DNA of 5,076 nucleotides, from positions 1-5,076 of the forward strand of contig CAJXKX010000200.1 of the NCBI GenBank assembly GCA_913055965.1, in the 5' to 3' direction. Under the pieces are notes generated by a model that made no database searches, was not told where the DNA came from, and saw only the letters and a program-made list of their open reading frames with translations. The stretch comes from an uncultured Roseovarius sp. GTDB taxonomy: Bacteria; Pseudomonadota; Alphaproteobacteria; Rhodobacterales; Rhodobacteraceae. Of the stretch, positions 1-4,999 are shown piece after piece. Every line of letters starts with the position of its first letter. Position 1 is the first letter of the stretch. Position numbers and translations under genes: made by a program.

Positions 1-454
1 GCCACCAGCGCCCCTCGAGCCCCGGCATGTCCGACAGGATCAGCACGCCCGCAAGCCCCAGCACGATGGCCCCCATCCCCCAAAGCGTGATCCGGTCGCC
101 CAGGATCACGAGGCCCGCAAGCGCGGTCTGCACCACCTCGGTTTTCTTGAAGGTGATGCCCACGGCGAAATTGCGCTCGGAAAACAGCGCCACGACGCAC
201 CATGTGGCGAGGATCTGCGACAGCCCGCCCGCCACCGCGTAAGCCCAGAAGAGCGGCGATTGGCCGGGCCAGGCCGCGCCCGTGGCCCACAGATAGCCAA
301 GCGCGAGCGCCACCACGAAGGGCGCGGAATAGAAGAACCGCGCCAGCGTCGCGCCGCCCGCGCTGAGCGCACCCATGCTGAGGTGTTTCTGCAGCATGAA
401 GCGCAGGGTCTGAAACGCCGCCGCCGCGACCGAGAGGATGATCCATGCGTCCAT
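1..454 (-). CDS. DMT/EamA-family membrane transporter, 3' end cut off by the window
   Basis: A reading frame starts at the ATG at 454 and runs off the left edge without a stop, giving 151 N-terminal residues. It begins MDAWIILSVAAAAFQTLRF and is strongly hydrophobic, with about four to five predicted membrane segments. One is near residues 3-20 and another lies in the segment around FFYSAPFVVALALGYLW. The last visible helix is IVLGLAGVLIL. The order of segments, and the ERNFAVGITFKKTEVVQ stretch before a helix ending in ILGD, fit the drug/metabolite transporter superfamily (EamA domain), whose full members have about 10 helices and 280-300 residues. The visible part would therefore be the first half. 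The substrate cannot be inferred. The Shine-Dalgarno sequence is weak. The desaturase gene ends 129 bases upstream on the same strand, so this gene may be transcribed separately. Confidence 0.84.
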   Translation of the reverse strand, partial: MDAWIILSVAAAAFQTLRFMLQKHLSMGALSAGGATLARFFYSAPFVVALALGYLWATGAAWPGQSPLFWAYAVAGGLSQILATWCVVALFSERNFAVGITFKKTEVVQTALAGLVILGDRITLWGMGAIVLGLAGVLILSDMPGLEGRWW

Positions 455-583
455 GGCCCGTCATGCACCGCCCCGCGCCGATTGACCAGAGCGCGCGGCG
501 GGCCCGCGCCGGGATGTGTGGTCTGGAGGGGACGTTGGCCTGCCTTCCCCCGCGCGGAACAAGGTGTGCTTGCACGCCGCCCC

Positions 584-1498
584 TCACCCCCGCCGCCAGG
601 GCCAGAGCGGATGCGGAACCGGATCCTTGGCGCGCCACAGGTAGTCGCGGATGATGCCGGCGTAGGAGCGATAGACATAGCCGTCATTGCGCCGCCGGTA
701 GTGGTCGCGCCGCGCGGCGTAGAGCGCGGGCAGCCGGTACCACGGCACCTCGGGGTGCATGTGATGCACGACGTGCAGGTTGTTGTTGAGAAACAGCAGC
801 GCCAGCGGCCCCCGGTCCTCGATGATCACCGTGCGCCCGCTCGCCCGCTCATGCGCGCGATGTTCGAGGAAGGTGCGGATCTTCAGCAGTGCGATCCCCA
901 GCCAGACCGCCAGCAGATAGGCCCAGAGCGGCATCGGCGCGGCCCAGACCCAGGCCAGCACCACCGCCACCTGCGGCACATGCCACAGCCACGCGCGCAG
1001 CACCGCGCGGTCGCCCGCCCGCATCGCCCGCCAATCGGCGCGCAGGAACGCCCATTGCGCGATGAACGGCCCCAGAATCATCCGCCCCGCCAGCGTGTTG
1101 TTGGCCCGCAAGAGCGCCCGCCCCCAGCCCGGCAGCCGCGCCCAGACGGAAGGATCGAGATAGTTCGATTCCGGGTCGTCATAGGGGTCGGTCAGATGCT
1201 CCTCGCGATGGTGGGCGAGGTGGGTGTCGCGAAACCGGCCATAGGGGATGACGAGGCACAGGCAGGGAAAGATCACCGCCTCGTTCAACGCCCTGTGCCG
1301 GAACGGATGCCCGTGCAGCGCCTCGTGACAAAGCGAGGAATGCAGCGCGATGGCCACCCCGGTCAGCGCCACGCCCAGCGGCAGCCACAGCGCCGCGGCC
1401 CATGTCGTGCCGAGAGCCCACGCCCCGTAGCACGCGATCAGCAGCGTGAGGGTGGGCCATTCCACCGCGCGCACCGCGCGCGCGCGTGCCTCATCCAT
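584..1498 (-). CDS. Membrane fatty acid desaturase (three-histidine-box diiron type)
   Basis: This is a 304-residue integral membrane protein of the fatty acid desaturase superfamily (PF00487 type). These enzymes use a diiron centre and O2 to desaturate or hydroxylate lipid or carotenoid substrates at the inner membrane. The three histidine clusters are visible: HEALH at residues 58-62, HLAHH at 93-97 and HVVHH at 242-246. The last sits in an NNNLHVVHHMHPEVPW context, and an additional EHR lies at 212-214. Hydrophobic segments flank the boxes at about 16-56, 72-86 and 170-210, the usual topology with all the boxes on the cytoplasmic side. I chose the ATG at 1498 over the in-frame one at 1555 because the longer form would run deep into the upstream gene and adds a non-homologous-looking leader. 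The start overlaps the stop of the DUF2061 gene by 8 bases (ATGGATGA), indicating translational coupling. Acyl desaturase is most likely; a carotenoid ketolase or hydroxylase relative cannot be excluded. Confidence 0.9.
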   Translation of the reverse strand: MDEARARAVRAVEWPTLTLLIACYGAWALGTTWAAALWLPLGVALTGVAIALHSSLCHEALHGHPFRHRALNEAVIFPCLCLVIPYGRFRDTHLAHHREEHLTDPYDDPESNYLDPSVWARLPGWGRALLRANNTLAGRMILGPFIAQWAFLRADWRAMRAGDRAVLRAWLWHVPQVAVVLAWVWAAPMPLWAYLLAVWLGIALLKIRTFLEHRAHERASGRTVIIEDRGPLALLFLNNNLHVVHHMHPEVPWYRLPALYAARRDHYRRRNDGYVYRSYAGIIRDYLWRAKDPVPHPLWPWRRG

Positions 1499-1697
1499 GG
1501 CAGCGCCCCCAGCGGATGCGGGCCCAGATGCGTTCGTAGACCAGGTAGGTGGCAAAGCCGATCGCGGTGTTGACCACCGCCATCACCCCGCCCGCGGCCA
1601 GCGAGCCCGTGACGACCAGCCCGACCACCGCCATGACCGAGAGCCCGATCAGGTTCCAGATGACCGCCTTCACGATGCTGCGCAATCGCGTCTCCAT
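1491..1697 (-). CDS. Small DUF2061 membrane protein
   Basis: This 68-residue protein starts METRLRSIVKAVIWNLIG. It has two hydrophobic segments (about residues 13-31 and 33-50) followed by YLVYERIWARIRWG. A basic N-terminus with KAVIW, a short two-helix core and a final Y-x-x-Y-E-R-x-W are the hallmarks of the DUF2061 family (PF09834), whose function is unknown. I chose the ATG at 1697 because a GGAGGG Shine-Dalgarno sequence lies just upstream (1701-1706). The longer in-frame start at 1784 would place the gene across the divergent control region and add a polar, arginine-rich leader. The stop overlaps the desaturase start by 8 bases, so the two are almost surely co-translated. A helper or partner role for the desaturase is an inference from this arrangement only. 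Confidence 0.86.
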   Translation of the reverse strand: METRLRSIVKAVIWNLIGLSVMAVVGLVVTGSLAAGGVMAVVNTAIGFATYLVYERIWARIRWGRCHG

Positions 1698-1700
1698 GAT

Positions 1701-1706
1701 CCCTCC
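1701..1706 (-). promoter_or_regulatory. Shine-Dalgarno sequence of the DUF2061 gene
   Basis: On the minus strand the sequence reads GGAGGG, then ATC, then the ATG ending at 1697. This fixes the start of the DUF2061 gene and rejects the longer in-frame start at 1784. No equally good site precedes the desaturase, which appears to depend on coupling through the 8-base overlap. Confidence 0.75.
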
Positions 1707-1752
1707 ATGTCTTGAACGATGCGCAGAGAATGCTTGCGATCTGGCTAAGCGG

Positions 1753-1767
1753 CCATTTCGGAAATGG
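1753..1767. repeat. Perfect 15-bp inverted repeat in the divergent control region
   Basis: CCATTTC-G-GAAATGG is a perfect palindrome with 7-base arms around one central base. It lies 55 bases upstream of the DUF2061 start and just outside the predicted -35 of the regulator gene. A third copy of the arm core, CATTT at 1772-1776, pairs with AAATG at 1762-1766 across GTTAA, giving an alternating CATTT / AAATG / CATTT series. This looks like an operator for a dimeric protein, most simply the adjacent XRE regulator. It lacks a following T-run that would suggest a terminator. Binding is inferred. Confidence 0.6.
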
Positions 1768-1797
1768 TTAACATTTTTCCGCAACTGTGATTTTAAT
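1768..1797 (+). promoter_or_regulatory. Predicted sigma-70 type promoter of the XRE regulator, leaderless
   Basis: The -35 candidate TTAACA (1768-1773) matches TTGACA at five of six positions. The -10 candidate TTTAAT (1792-1797) matches TATAAT at five of six. The spacer is 18 bases. Transcription would be expected to start about 7 bases after the -10, at about 1804, which is the A of the regulator start codon. No Shine-Dalgarno sequence precedes that ATG, which agrees with a leaderless mRNA. The elements sit in the most AT-rich stretch of the window. Confidence 0.55.
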
Positions 1798-1800
1798 CAC
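1787..1800. promoter_or_regulatory. 14-bp inverted repeat over the -10 element, putative operator
   Basis: GTGATT-TT-AATCAC is an inverted repeat with perfect 6-base arms. It covers the predicted -10 of the XRE gene and ends three bases before the ATG, so a protein bound here should block transcription. Two readings are possible. It may be the operator for autorepression by the XRE protein. It also resembles a CRP/FNR-type box: TGTGA-N6-TCACC is close to the CRP consensus TGTGA-N6-TCACA, and TGAT-N4-ATCA matches the core of the FNR consensus TTGAT-N4-ATCAA. The sequence alone does not decide between them. Confidence 0.55.
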
Positions 1801-1803
1801 CAC

Positions 1804-2664
1804 ATGACGGGAAGAATCGACAAACGCCTGCGCGCCACCCTGTTCCGCACCCGGCTGGCCGAGGCGATGCGCCTGCGCGACACCAGCCAGAGCGCGCTCG
1901 CGCGCGCCATCGGGGTGGACCGCTCGACCGTGTCGCAACTGCTCAAGGGGGCAGGCGCGCGGCTGCCCAACGCGCAGGTGGTGGGCGAATGTGCAGGCGC
2001 GCTCGGGGTGTCGGCGGATTGGCTTCTGGGCCTCACCGACCGGCCCGAGACCGCCGCCGACATGCTCGCCAACACGCTGTCGCTGACCGAGGCCCCCCGC
2101 GCGCTGGTGGATGAGCAGATCTTCGCCTGGCACAAGGAGGCGGCGGGCTACAAGATCCGCCACGTCCCCGCCGGTCTGCCCGACATGCTGAAAACCCGCG
2201 CGATGCTGGAATGGGAATACGCGCCCCATCTGGGCCGCTCGACCGATCAGGCGATCGGCGCCTCCGAGGATCGCATGGCGTGGATGCGCGCCGCGCGCTC
2301 GGATTACGAGATCGCGCTGCCGCTCTTCGAGATCGAGAGCTTCGCGCGCGGCGAGGGCTATTACCGCGACCTGCCCGAGGATATCCGCCGCGCCCAGCTC
2401 GACCATTTCATCGCCGTGACGTCCCAGCTCTATCCCGGCCTGCGGCTCTACCTGTTCGACGCCCGCCGCCTCTATTCCGCGCCGGTCACGATCTTCGGCC
2501 CGCTGCTGGCGGTGCTCTATCTCGGGCGCAATTACATGGTCTTTCGCGATACCGAGCGGGTGCAGGCGATGACCCGCCATTTCGACGGACTCCTGCGCGA
2601 AGCCGCGGTCAGCGCCCGCGCGCTGCCGGATCACCTGCGCGCCCTGCGCGACGGGAGGATCTAG
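1804..2664 (+). CDS. XRE-family helix-turn-helix transcriptional regulator
   Basis: This is a 286-residue DNA-binding protein. Residues about 16-75 form a Cro/C1-type (HTH_3) domain; the core SQSALARAIGVDRSTVSQLL (29-48) has the expected helix-turn-helix pattern and is followed by LGVSADWLLGLTD. The remaining roughly 200 residues, from about 95, are a soluble domain with no motif I can name. Its layout (VPAGLPDMLKTRAMLEW at 121-137, an alpha/beta region, then RLYSAPVTIFGPLLAVLYLG at 222-241) recalls the effector-like C-terminal domains of long XRE proteins such as DUF5753 proteins, but I cannot claim homology. The ATG at 1804 is the first one next to the HTH domain; the frame is open further upstream but would cross the promoter and the divergent gene. 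There is no Shine-Dalgarno sequence. It diverges from the DUF2061-desaturase operon, which with its own promoter is a plausible target. The stop lies 12 bases from that of the convergent Nudix gene. Confidence 0.9.
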   Translation: MTGRIDKRLRATLFRTRLAEAMRLRDTSQSALARAIGVDRSTVSQLLKGAGARLPNAQVVGECAGALGVSADWLLGLTDRPETAADMLANTLSLTEAPRALVDEQIFAWHKEAAGYKIRHVPAGLPDMLKTRAMLEWEYAPHLGRSTDQAIGASEDRMAWMRAARSDYEIALPLFEIESFARGEGYYRDLPEDIRRAQLDHFIAVTSQLYPGLRLYLFDARRLYSAPVTIFGPLLAVLYLGRNYMVFRDTERVQAMTRHFDGLLREAAVSARALPDHLRALRDGRI

Positions 2665-2676
2665 CGCGGCACCGGC

Positions 2677-3384
2677 TCAGGCCGACGACATCCCCTTGAG
2701 CCGCAGGAACAGGCTCTCCTCGTCGTCGTTGCGGAAGAACGGCACCGAGGCGGGCGGGCTGCGGTCATGGGCACGCGCGGCCACCTCGGCAAGCACCACC
2801 TCGGTGATGAAGGGCAGATCGTGGCGGCGCACCTCGGCCAGGGGCACCCATTGCAGGTGGCTCAGCTCCTCGCAGGCGGCCGAGAAATCGTCGGGGTCGC
2901 CCGCGAGCGCCTCGGCATGGACGAGAAAGAACCGCGCGTCGAAGCGGCGCGGGCGTCCGGGCGGCGTGATCGCGCGAAACACGAATTGCAGCGCATCGGC
3001 GGCGGGCAGAAGCCCGCGCGCGGCAAAGCCCGCCCAATCGGGCGGCACCGCGCCTGGCCACGCCCCCGCGACCCCGAGCGGCAGGCCGGTTTCCTCCCAC
3101 AATTCGCGGATCGCGGCGGCGGCGAGCGCATGGGCGAGGTCCTGCGCGCTGTCCTCGCGCAGCCGATCTGCACAGAGCGGCGGCAGGGCGCGGGCCAGCG
3201 GCACGGTGGCGTCGCCGGGATCGACCGCCCCGCCGGGAAACACCACCTTGTTCGGCATGAAGGCCGCGGCCGCGCCGCGCTGGCCCATCAGCACATGGGG
3301 CGCGCCCGCGCGCTCGCGCAGCACGATCACGGTCGCCGCATCGCGCACCGGCACGTCTGTCGCGGCTGTCCGCGTCTCGCTCAT
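2677..3384 (-). CDS. Nudix hydrolase
   Basis: This 235-residue cytoplasmic protein belongs to the Nudix superfamily, which hydrolyses nucleoside diphosphates linked to another moiety. The family signature is split: FPGGAVD at residues 49-55, then an insertion of about 35 residues, then RELWEETGL at 93-101 carrying the Mg2+-binding glutamates. The insertion inside the box, and the downstream PPGRPRRFDARFF (141-153), resemble the NUDT19/NUDT7-like branch, in which some members act on CoA derivatives. The substrate here is not provable. Later segments include EELSHLQWVPLAEV (172-185). The ATG at 3384 is preceded by a strong GGGAGGGG (3388-3395), so the longer in-frame start at 3513, which would overlap DUF983, is rejected. 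It lies 25 bases downstream of the DUF983 gene and is almost surely in the same operon. Confidence 0.93.
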   Translation of the reverse strand: MSETRTAATDVPVRDAATVIVLRERAGAPHVLMGQRGAAAAFMPNKVVFPGGAVDPGDATVPLARALPPLCADRLREDSAQDLAHALAAAAIRELWEETGLPLGVAGAWPGAVPPDWAGFAARGLLPAADALQFVFRAITPPGRPRRFDARFFLVHAEALAGDPDDFSAACEELSHLQWVPLAEVRRHDLPFITEVVLAEVAARAHDRSPPASVPFFRNDDEESLFLRLKGMSSA

Positions 3385-3409
3385 GCACCCCTCCCGCTGT
3401 GGCGGAGGG

Positions 3410-3814
3410 TCAGTCCTGCCCCCCGAAACCGTGCATCTTCTTGGCCCATTGCAGGCCCACCATCGCCCCCTTGAGGCGCGGCAGAAGGTAGAGCGAAAGC
3501 GCGATGGTGCCAACCGCGAATGTGGTGAACAGAACCAGCGGCTCGGGGCGCCATGTCTCGAAGGCGAACATCAGCAGCGGCGCCATCAGGTGACCGACGA
3601 TCAGGATGGTCAGGTAGGCGGGCCCGTCATCGGCACGCTGATGGCTGAGATCCTCGCGGCAGACCGGGCAGTGATCGCGCACCTTGAGATAGCCGCGCAG
3701 CAGCGGGCCGCTGCCGCAATTCGGGCACCTGCAGCGAAATCCGCGCAGCATGGCGCGGCGGGCGTCGCGTTCGGTCCGGGTCTCGGTGCCCTCGGTGATC
3801 GTGGTATCGCGCAT
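3410..3814 (-). CDS. DUF983 zinc-ribbon membrane protein
   Basis: This is a 134-residue protein of the DUF983 family (PF06170), which is widespread in Alphaproteobacteria and has no established function. A cytoplasmic N-terminal part carries two cysteine pairs, CPNC (30-33) and CPVC (49-52), spaced as a zinc ribbon. The conserved-looking block LSHQRADDGPAYLTILIVGH (56-75) runs into the first of two membrane segments (about 67-85 and 92-112). The tail has LPRLKGAMVGLQWAKKMHG. The ATG at 3814 has an AAGGGG ribosome-binding site a few bases upstream. It is the first gene of an operon with the Nudix hydrolase. Both the length and the motif order match the family, so I see no truncation. Confidence 0.92.
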   Translation of the reverse strand: MRDTTITEGTETRTERDARRAMLRGFRCRCPNCGSGPLLRGYLKVRDHCPVCREDLSHQRADDGPAYLTILIVGHLMAPLLMFAFETWRPEPLVLFTTFAVGTIALSLYLLPRLKGAMVGLQWAKKMHGFGGQD

Positions 3815-3847
3815 GATATCCCCTTGCGGCTGTTGGCGCGAACATGG

Positions 3848-3861
3848 CCGGTCAAGACCGG
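3848..3861. repeat. 14-bp inverted repeat upstream of the DUF983 operon
   Basis: CCGGTC-AA-GACCGG has perfect 6-base arms and lies 33 bases upstream of the DUF983 start. On the minus strand it contains TTGACC, a five-of-six match to a -35 hexamer, but no good -10 follows at 16-18 bases. It could be an operator or chance in GC-rich DNA. The rest of the 237-base gap between DUF983 and the next gene (3815-4051) shows no convincing gene, RNA or terminator. Confidence 0.3.
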
Positions 3862-4037
3862 TATTGAAAGGCGGCAGCCCGTCCTTGCGTCGCCATGTCG
3901 CGCGCCTGCCCGGCCCGCCTGCAGAAAAAATGCACAGCGCGCGCCGGAATGAGCGGGGCCATGCGTATCAGGGGACAGGCGCGGGCGAAAGAGGCCGCGT
4001 CGGCAAACCGCGAGACCGGGCCACATACCGGAGACAC

Positions 4038-4043
4038 GAGGAG
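4038..4043 (+). promoter_or_regulatory. Shine-Dalgarno sequence of the 4052 gene
   Basis: GAGGAG lies 8 bases before the ATG at 4052, a strong site. It shows that the 5' end of this frame is a genuine, intact translation start of the alphaproteobacterial-style DNA, even though the rest of the frame appears foreign. Confidence 0.75.
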
Positions 4044-4051
4044 AGATCACC

Positions 4052-4987
4052 ATGCGACACAAGGGACTTCTGACAGGGCTGACGCTGGCCATCGCGCTGG
4101 GCGGGCTGGGCGCCGCGGTCGAGGCGCAGCAGCAGGGCGGCACGGGCCAGGGCATGGGACAGGGCATGGGCATGCATCACGGGATGCAGGGCGACGGCCC
4201 GATGGACCTGGCCGACCGCTTCGGCGAGGCCGCCTGCCGCTTCATTCGCGAGCACAAGGAGGAGCCGTTCTTTCTCTTCGTCTCCTTCACCGCGCCGCAC
4301 GGCCCGCTCCAGGCGAAACCGGAGCACCTGGCGAAGCTCGCGGCCATCCCGGAGGGAAGGCGGCGGAACTACGCCGGGCTGATGCTCTCGCTCGACGAGA
4401 ACGTCGGCCGGATCCTCGATTGCCTCGAGGAGGAGGGGCTCGCCGGCGAAACGCTCGTCGTGTTCACCAACGACAACGGCGGCCAGACCGCGCTGGGAGC
4501 CGACAACACCCCGCTGAGCGGCAGGAAGGGCAGCCTGCTCGAGGGAGGCGTGCGCGTGCCCTTCGCCGTGCGCTGGCCCGGCACGGTGAAGCCGGGCACG
4601 GTGATCGACGACCCGGTGATCTCGCTCGACCTGCTGCCGACCTTCGTCACCGCCGCCGGCGGTGAGGTGAAGCCGGAGTGGGAGCTCGACGGGGTCGACC
4701 TCGCCGCCCGGCTGTCCGGCCGCGTGGAGGCCCTGGCCGAGCGCCCGCTGTTCTGGCGCCAGCACGGCAGCTCCGGAGAAAAGGCGGTCCGCCTCGGCCG
4801 GTGGAAACTCCATGTCCCGGGCAAGGGCAAGGGGGAGGCGAGGCTGTTCGACCTCTCCGCCGACGTCGCGGAGAGCCGTGACCTCTCCGAAGTCCACCCG
4901 GAGGTGAGGGAGAATCTGCTCCGGCGGCTGGCCGCGTGGGAGGCGGGGCTCGAGGAGCCGCTCTGGGGGCCGGGGGCGAAGAAGTGA
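4052..4987 (+). CDS. Chimeric frame: exported Gly/Met/His-rich N-terminus joined to a sulfatase C-terminal half
   Basis: The frame is 311 residues. Residues 1-25 are a Sec signal peptide (RHK, then a hydrophobic core, then VEA before Q26). Residues 26-51 are rich in Gly, Gln, Met and His (GQGMGQGMGMHHGM), as in small periplasmic proteins. From about residue 53 it is the second half of a type I sulfatase: FFLFVSFTAPHGPLQA (73-88) with the conserved His83, TNDNGG (139-144) with metal-binding Asp/Asn, and GRKGSLLEGGVRVP (157-170) with the active-site-region Lys159. It ends with the usual RLGRWKLHV (247-255) and LFDLSADVAESRDLS (265-279). The first half of a sulfatase, with the DD metal ligands and the C/S-x-P-x-R formylglycine site, is absent, so catalysis is not expected. 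Leucine codons switch from CTG (six of seven, residues 6-53) to CTC (nine of eleven, residues 75-135), and AGG arginine codons appear. I infer an assembly chimera or a recombination fusion, not a normal gene. Confidence 0.6.
   Translation: MRHKGLLTGLTLAIALGGLGAAVEAQQQGGTGQGMGQGMGMHHGMQGDGPMDLADRFGEAACRFIREHKEEPFFLFVSFTAPHGPLQAKPEHLAKLAAIPEGRRRNYAGLMLSLDENVGRILDCLEEEGLAGETLVVFTNDNGGQTALGADNTPLSGRKGSLLEGGVRVPFAVRWPGTVKPGTVIDDPVISLDLLPTFVTAAGGEVKPEWELDGVDLAARLSGRVEALAERPLFWRQHGSSGEKAVRLGRWKLHVPGKGKGEARLFDLSADVAESRDLSEVHPEVRENLLRRLAAWEAGLEEPLWGPGAKK
4148..4171 (+). repeat. Two tandem 12-base units encoding QGMG
   Basis: CAGGGCATGGGA is followed directly by CAGGGCATGGGC, encoding QGMG twice, then MHHGM. 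It is a short in-frame repeat in the low-complexity segment after the signal peptide. The Met/His content could bind a soft metal such as copper, but this is only suggestive. Confidence 0.5.
4195..4230. other. Probable junction between two unrelated sequences
   Basis: Around this stretch the encoded protein passes from a low-complexity periplasmic style (MHHGMQGDGPM) to sulfatase-like sequence (LADRFGEAACRFIREH). In sulfatases the corresponding region usually reads like LTDRF followed by a helix and PFFL. The exact breakpoint cannot be set. The residues DLADRF could be shared by both parents, because small exported Rhodobacteraceae EF-hand-type proteins often have a similar segment; that would give the microhomology on which assemblers or recombination join sequences. 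Confidence 0.5.
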
Positions 4988-4999
4988 ATCGGCGGCTTC

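Noticed and set aside
498..507. GCGGGCCCGC palindrome between the desaturase and the transporter
   Set aside because: A 10-base GC palindrome has no loop or T-run and is expected by chance in DNA this GC-rich. Nothing else convincing is seen in 455-583.
260..1573. Long plus-strand open frame of 437 codons across the desaturase
   Set aside because: It is antisense to the desaturase, is dominated by Arg, Pro, Gly and Ala with no domain pattern, and is a typical GC-rich shadow of a real gene.
2674..2702. Possible terminator hairpin between the convergent genes (GGCTCA ... TGAGCC)
   Set aside because: The 6-base arms enclose a 17-base loop, no T-run follows on either strand, and most of it lies inside the Nudix coding sequence.
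3850..3855. TTGACC as the -35 of a DUF983 promoter
   Set aside because: No acceptable -10 lies 16-18 bases downstream on the minus strand, so only the inverted repeat itself is reported.
2696..3952. Long plus-strand open frame of 418 codons across Nudix and DUF983
   Set aside because: It is antisense to two well-recognised genes, has low-complexity Arg/Ala/Ser composition and no start signal.
3968..4897. Minus-strand open frame of 309 codons opposite the sulfatase
   Set aside because: The plus-strand frame carries clear sulfatase motifs and a ribosome-binding site; the antisense frame has none.
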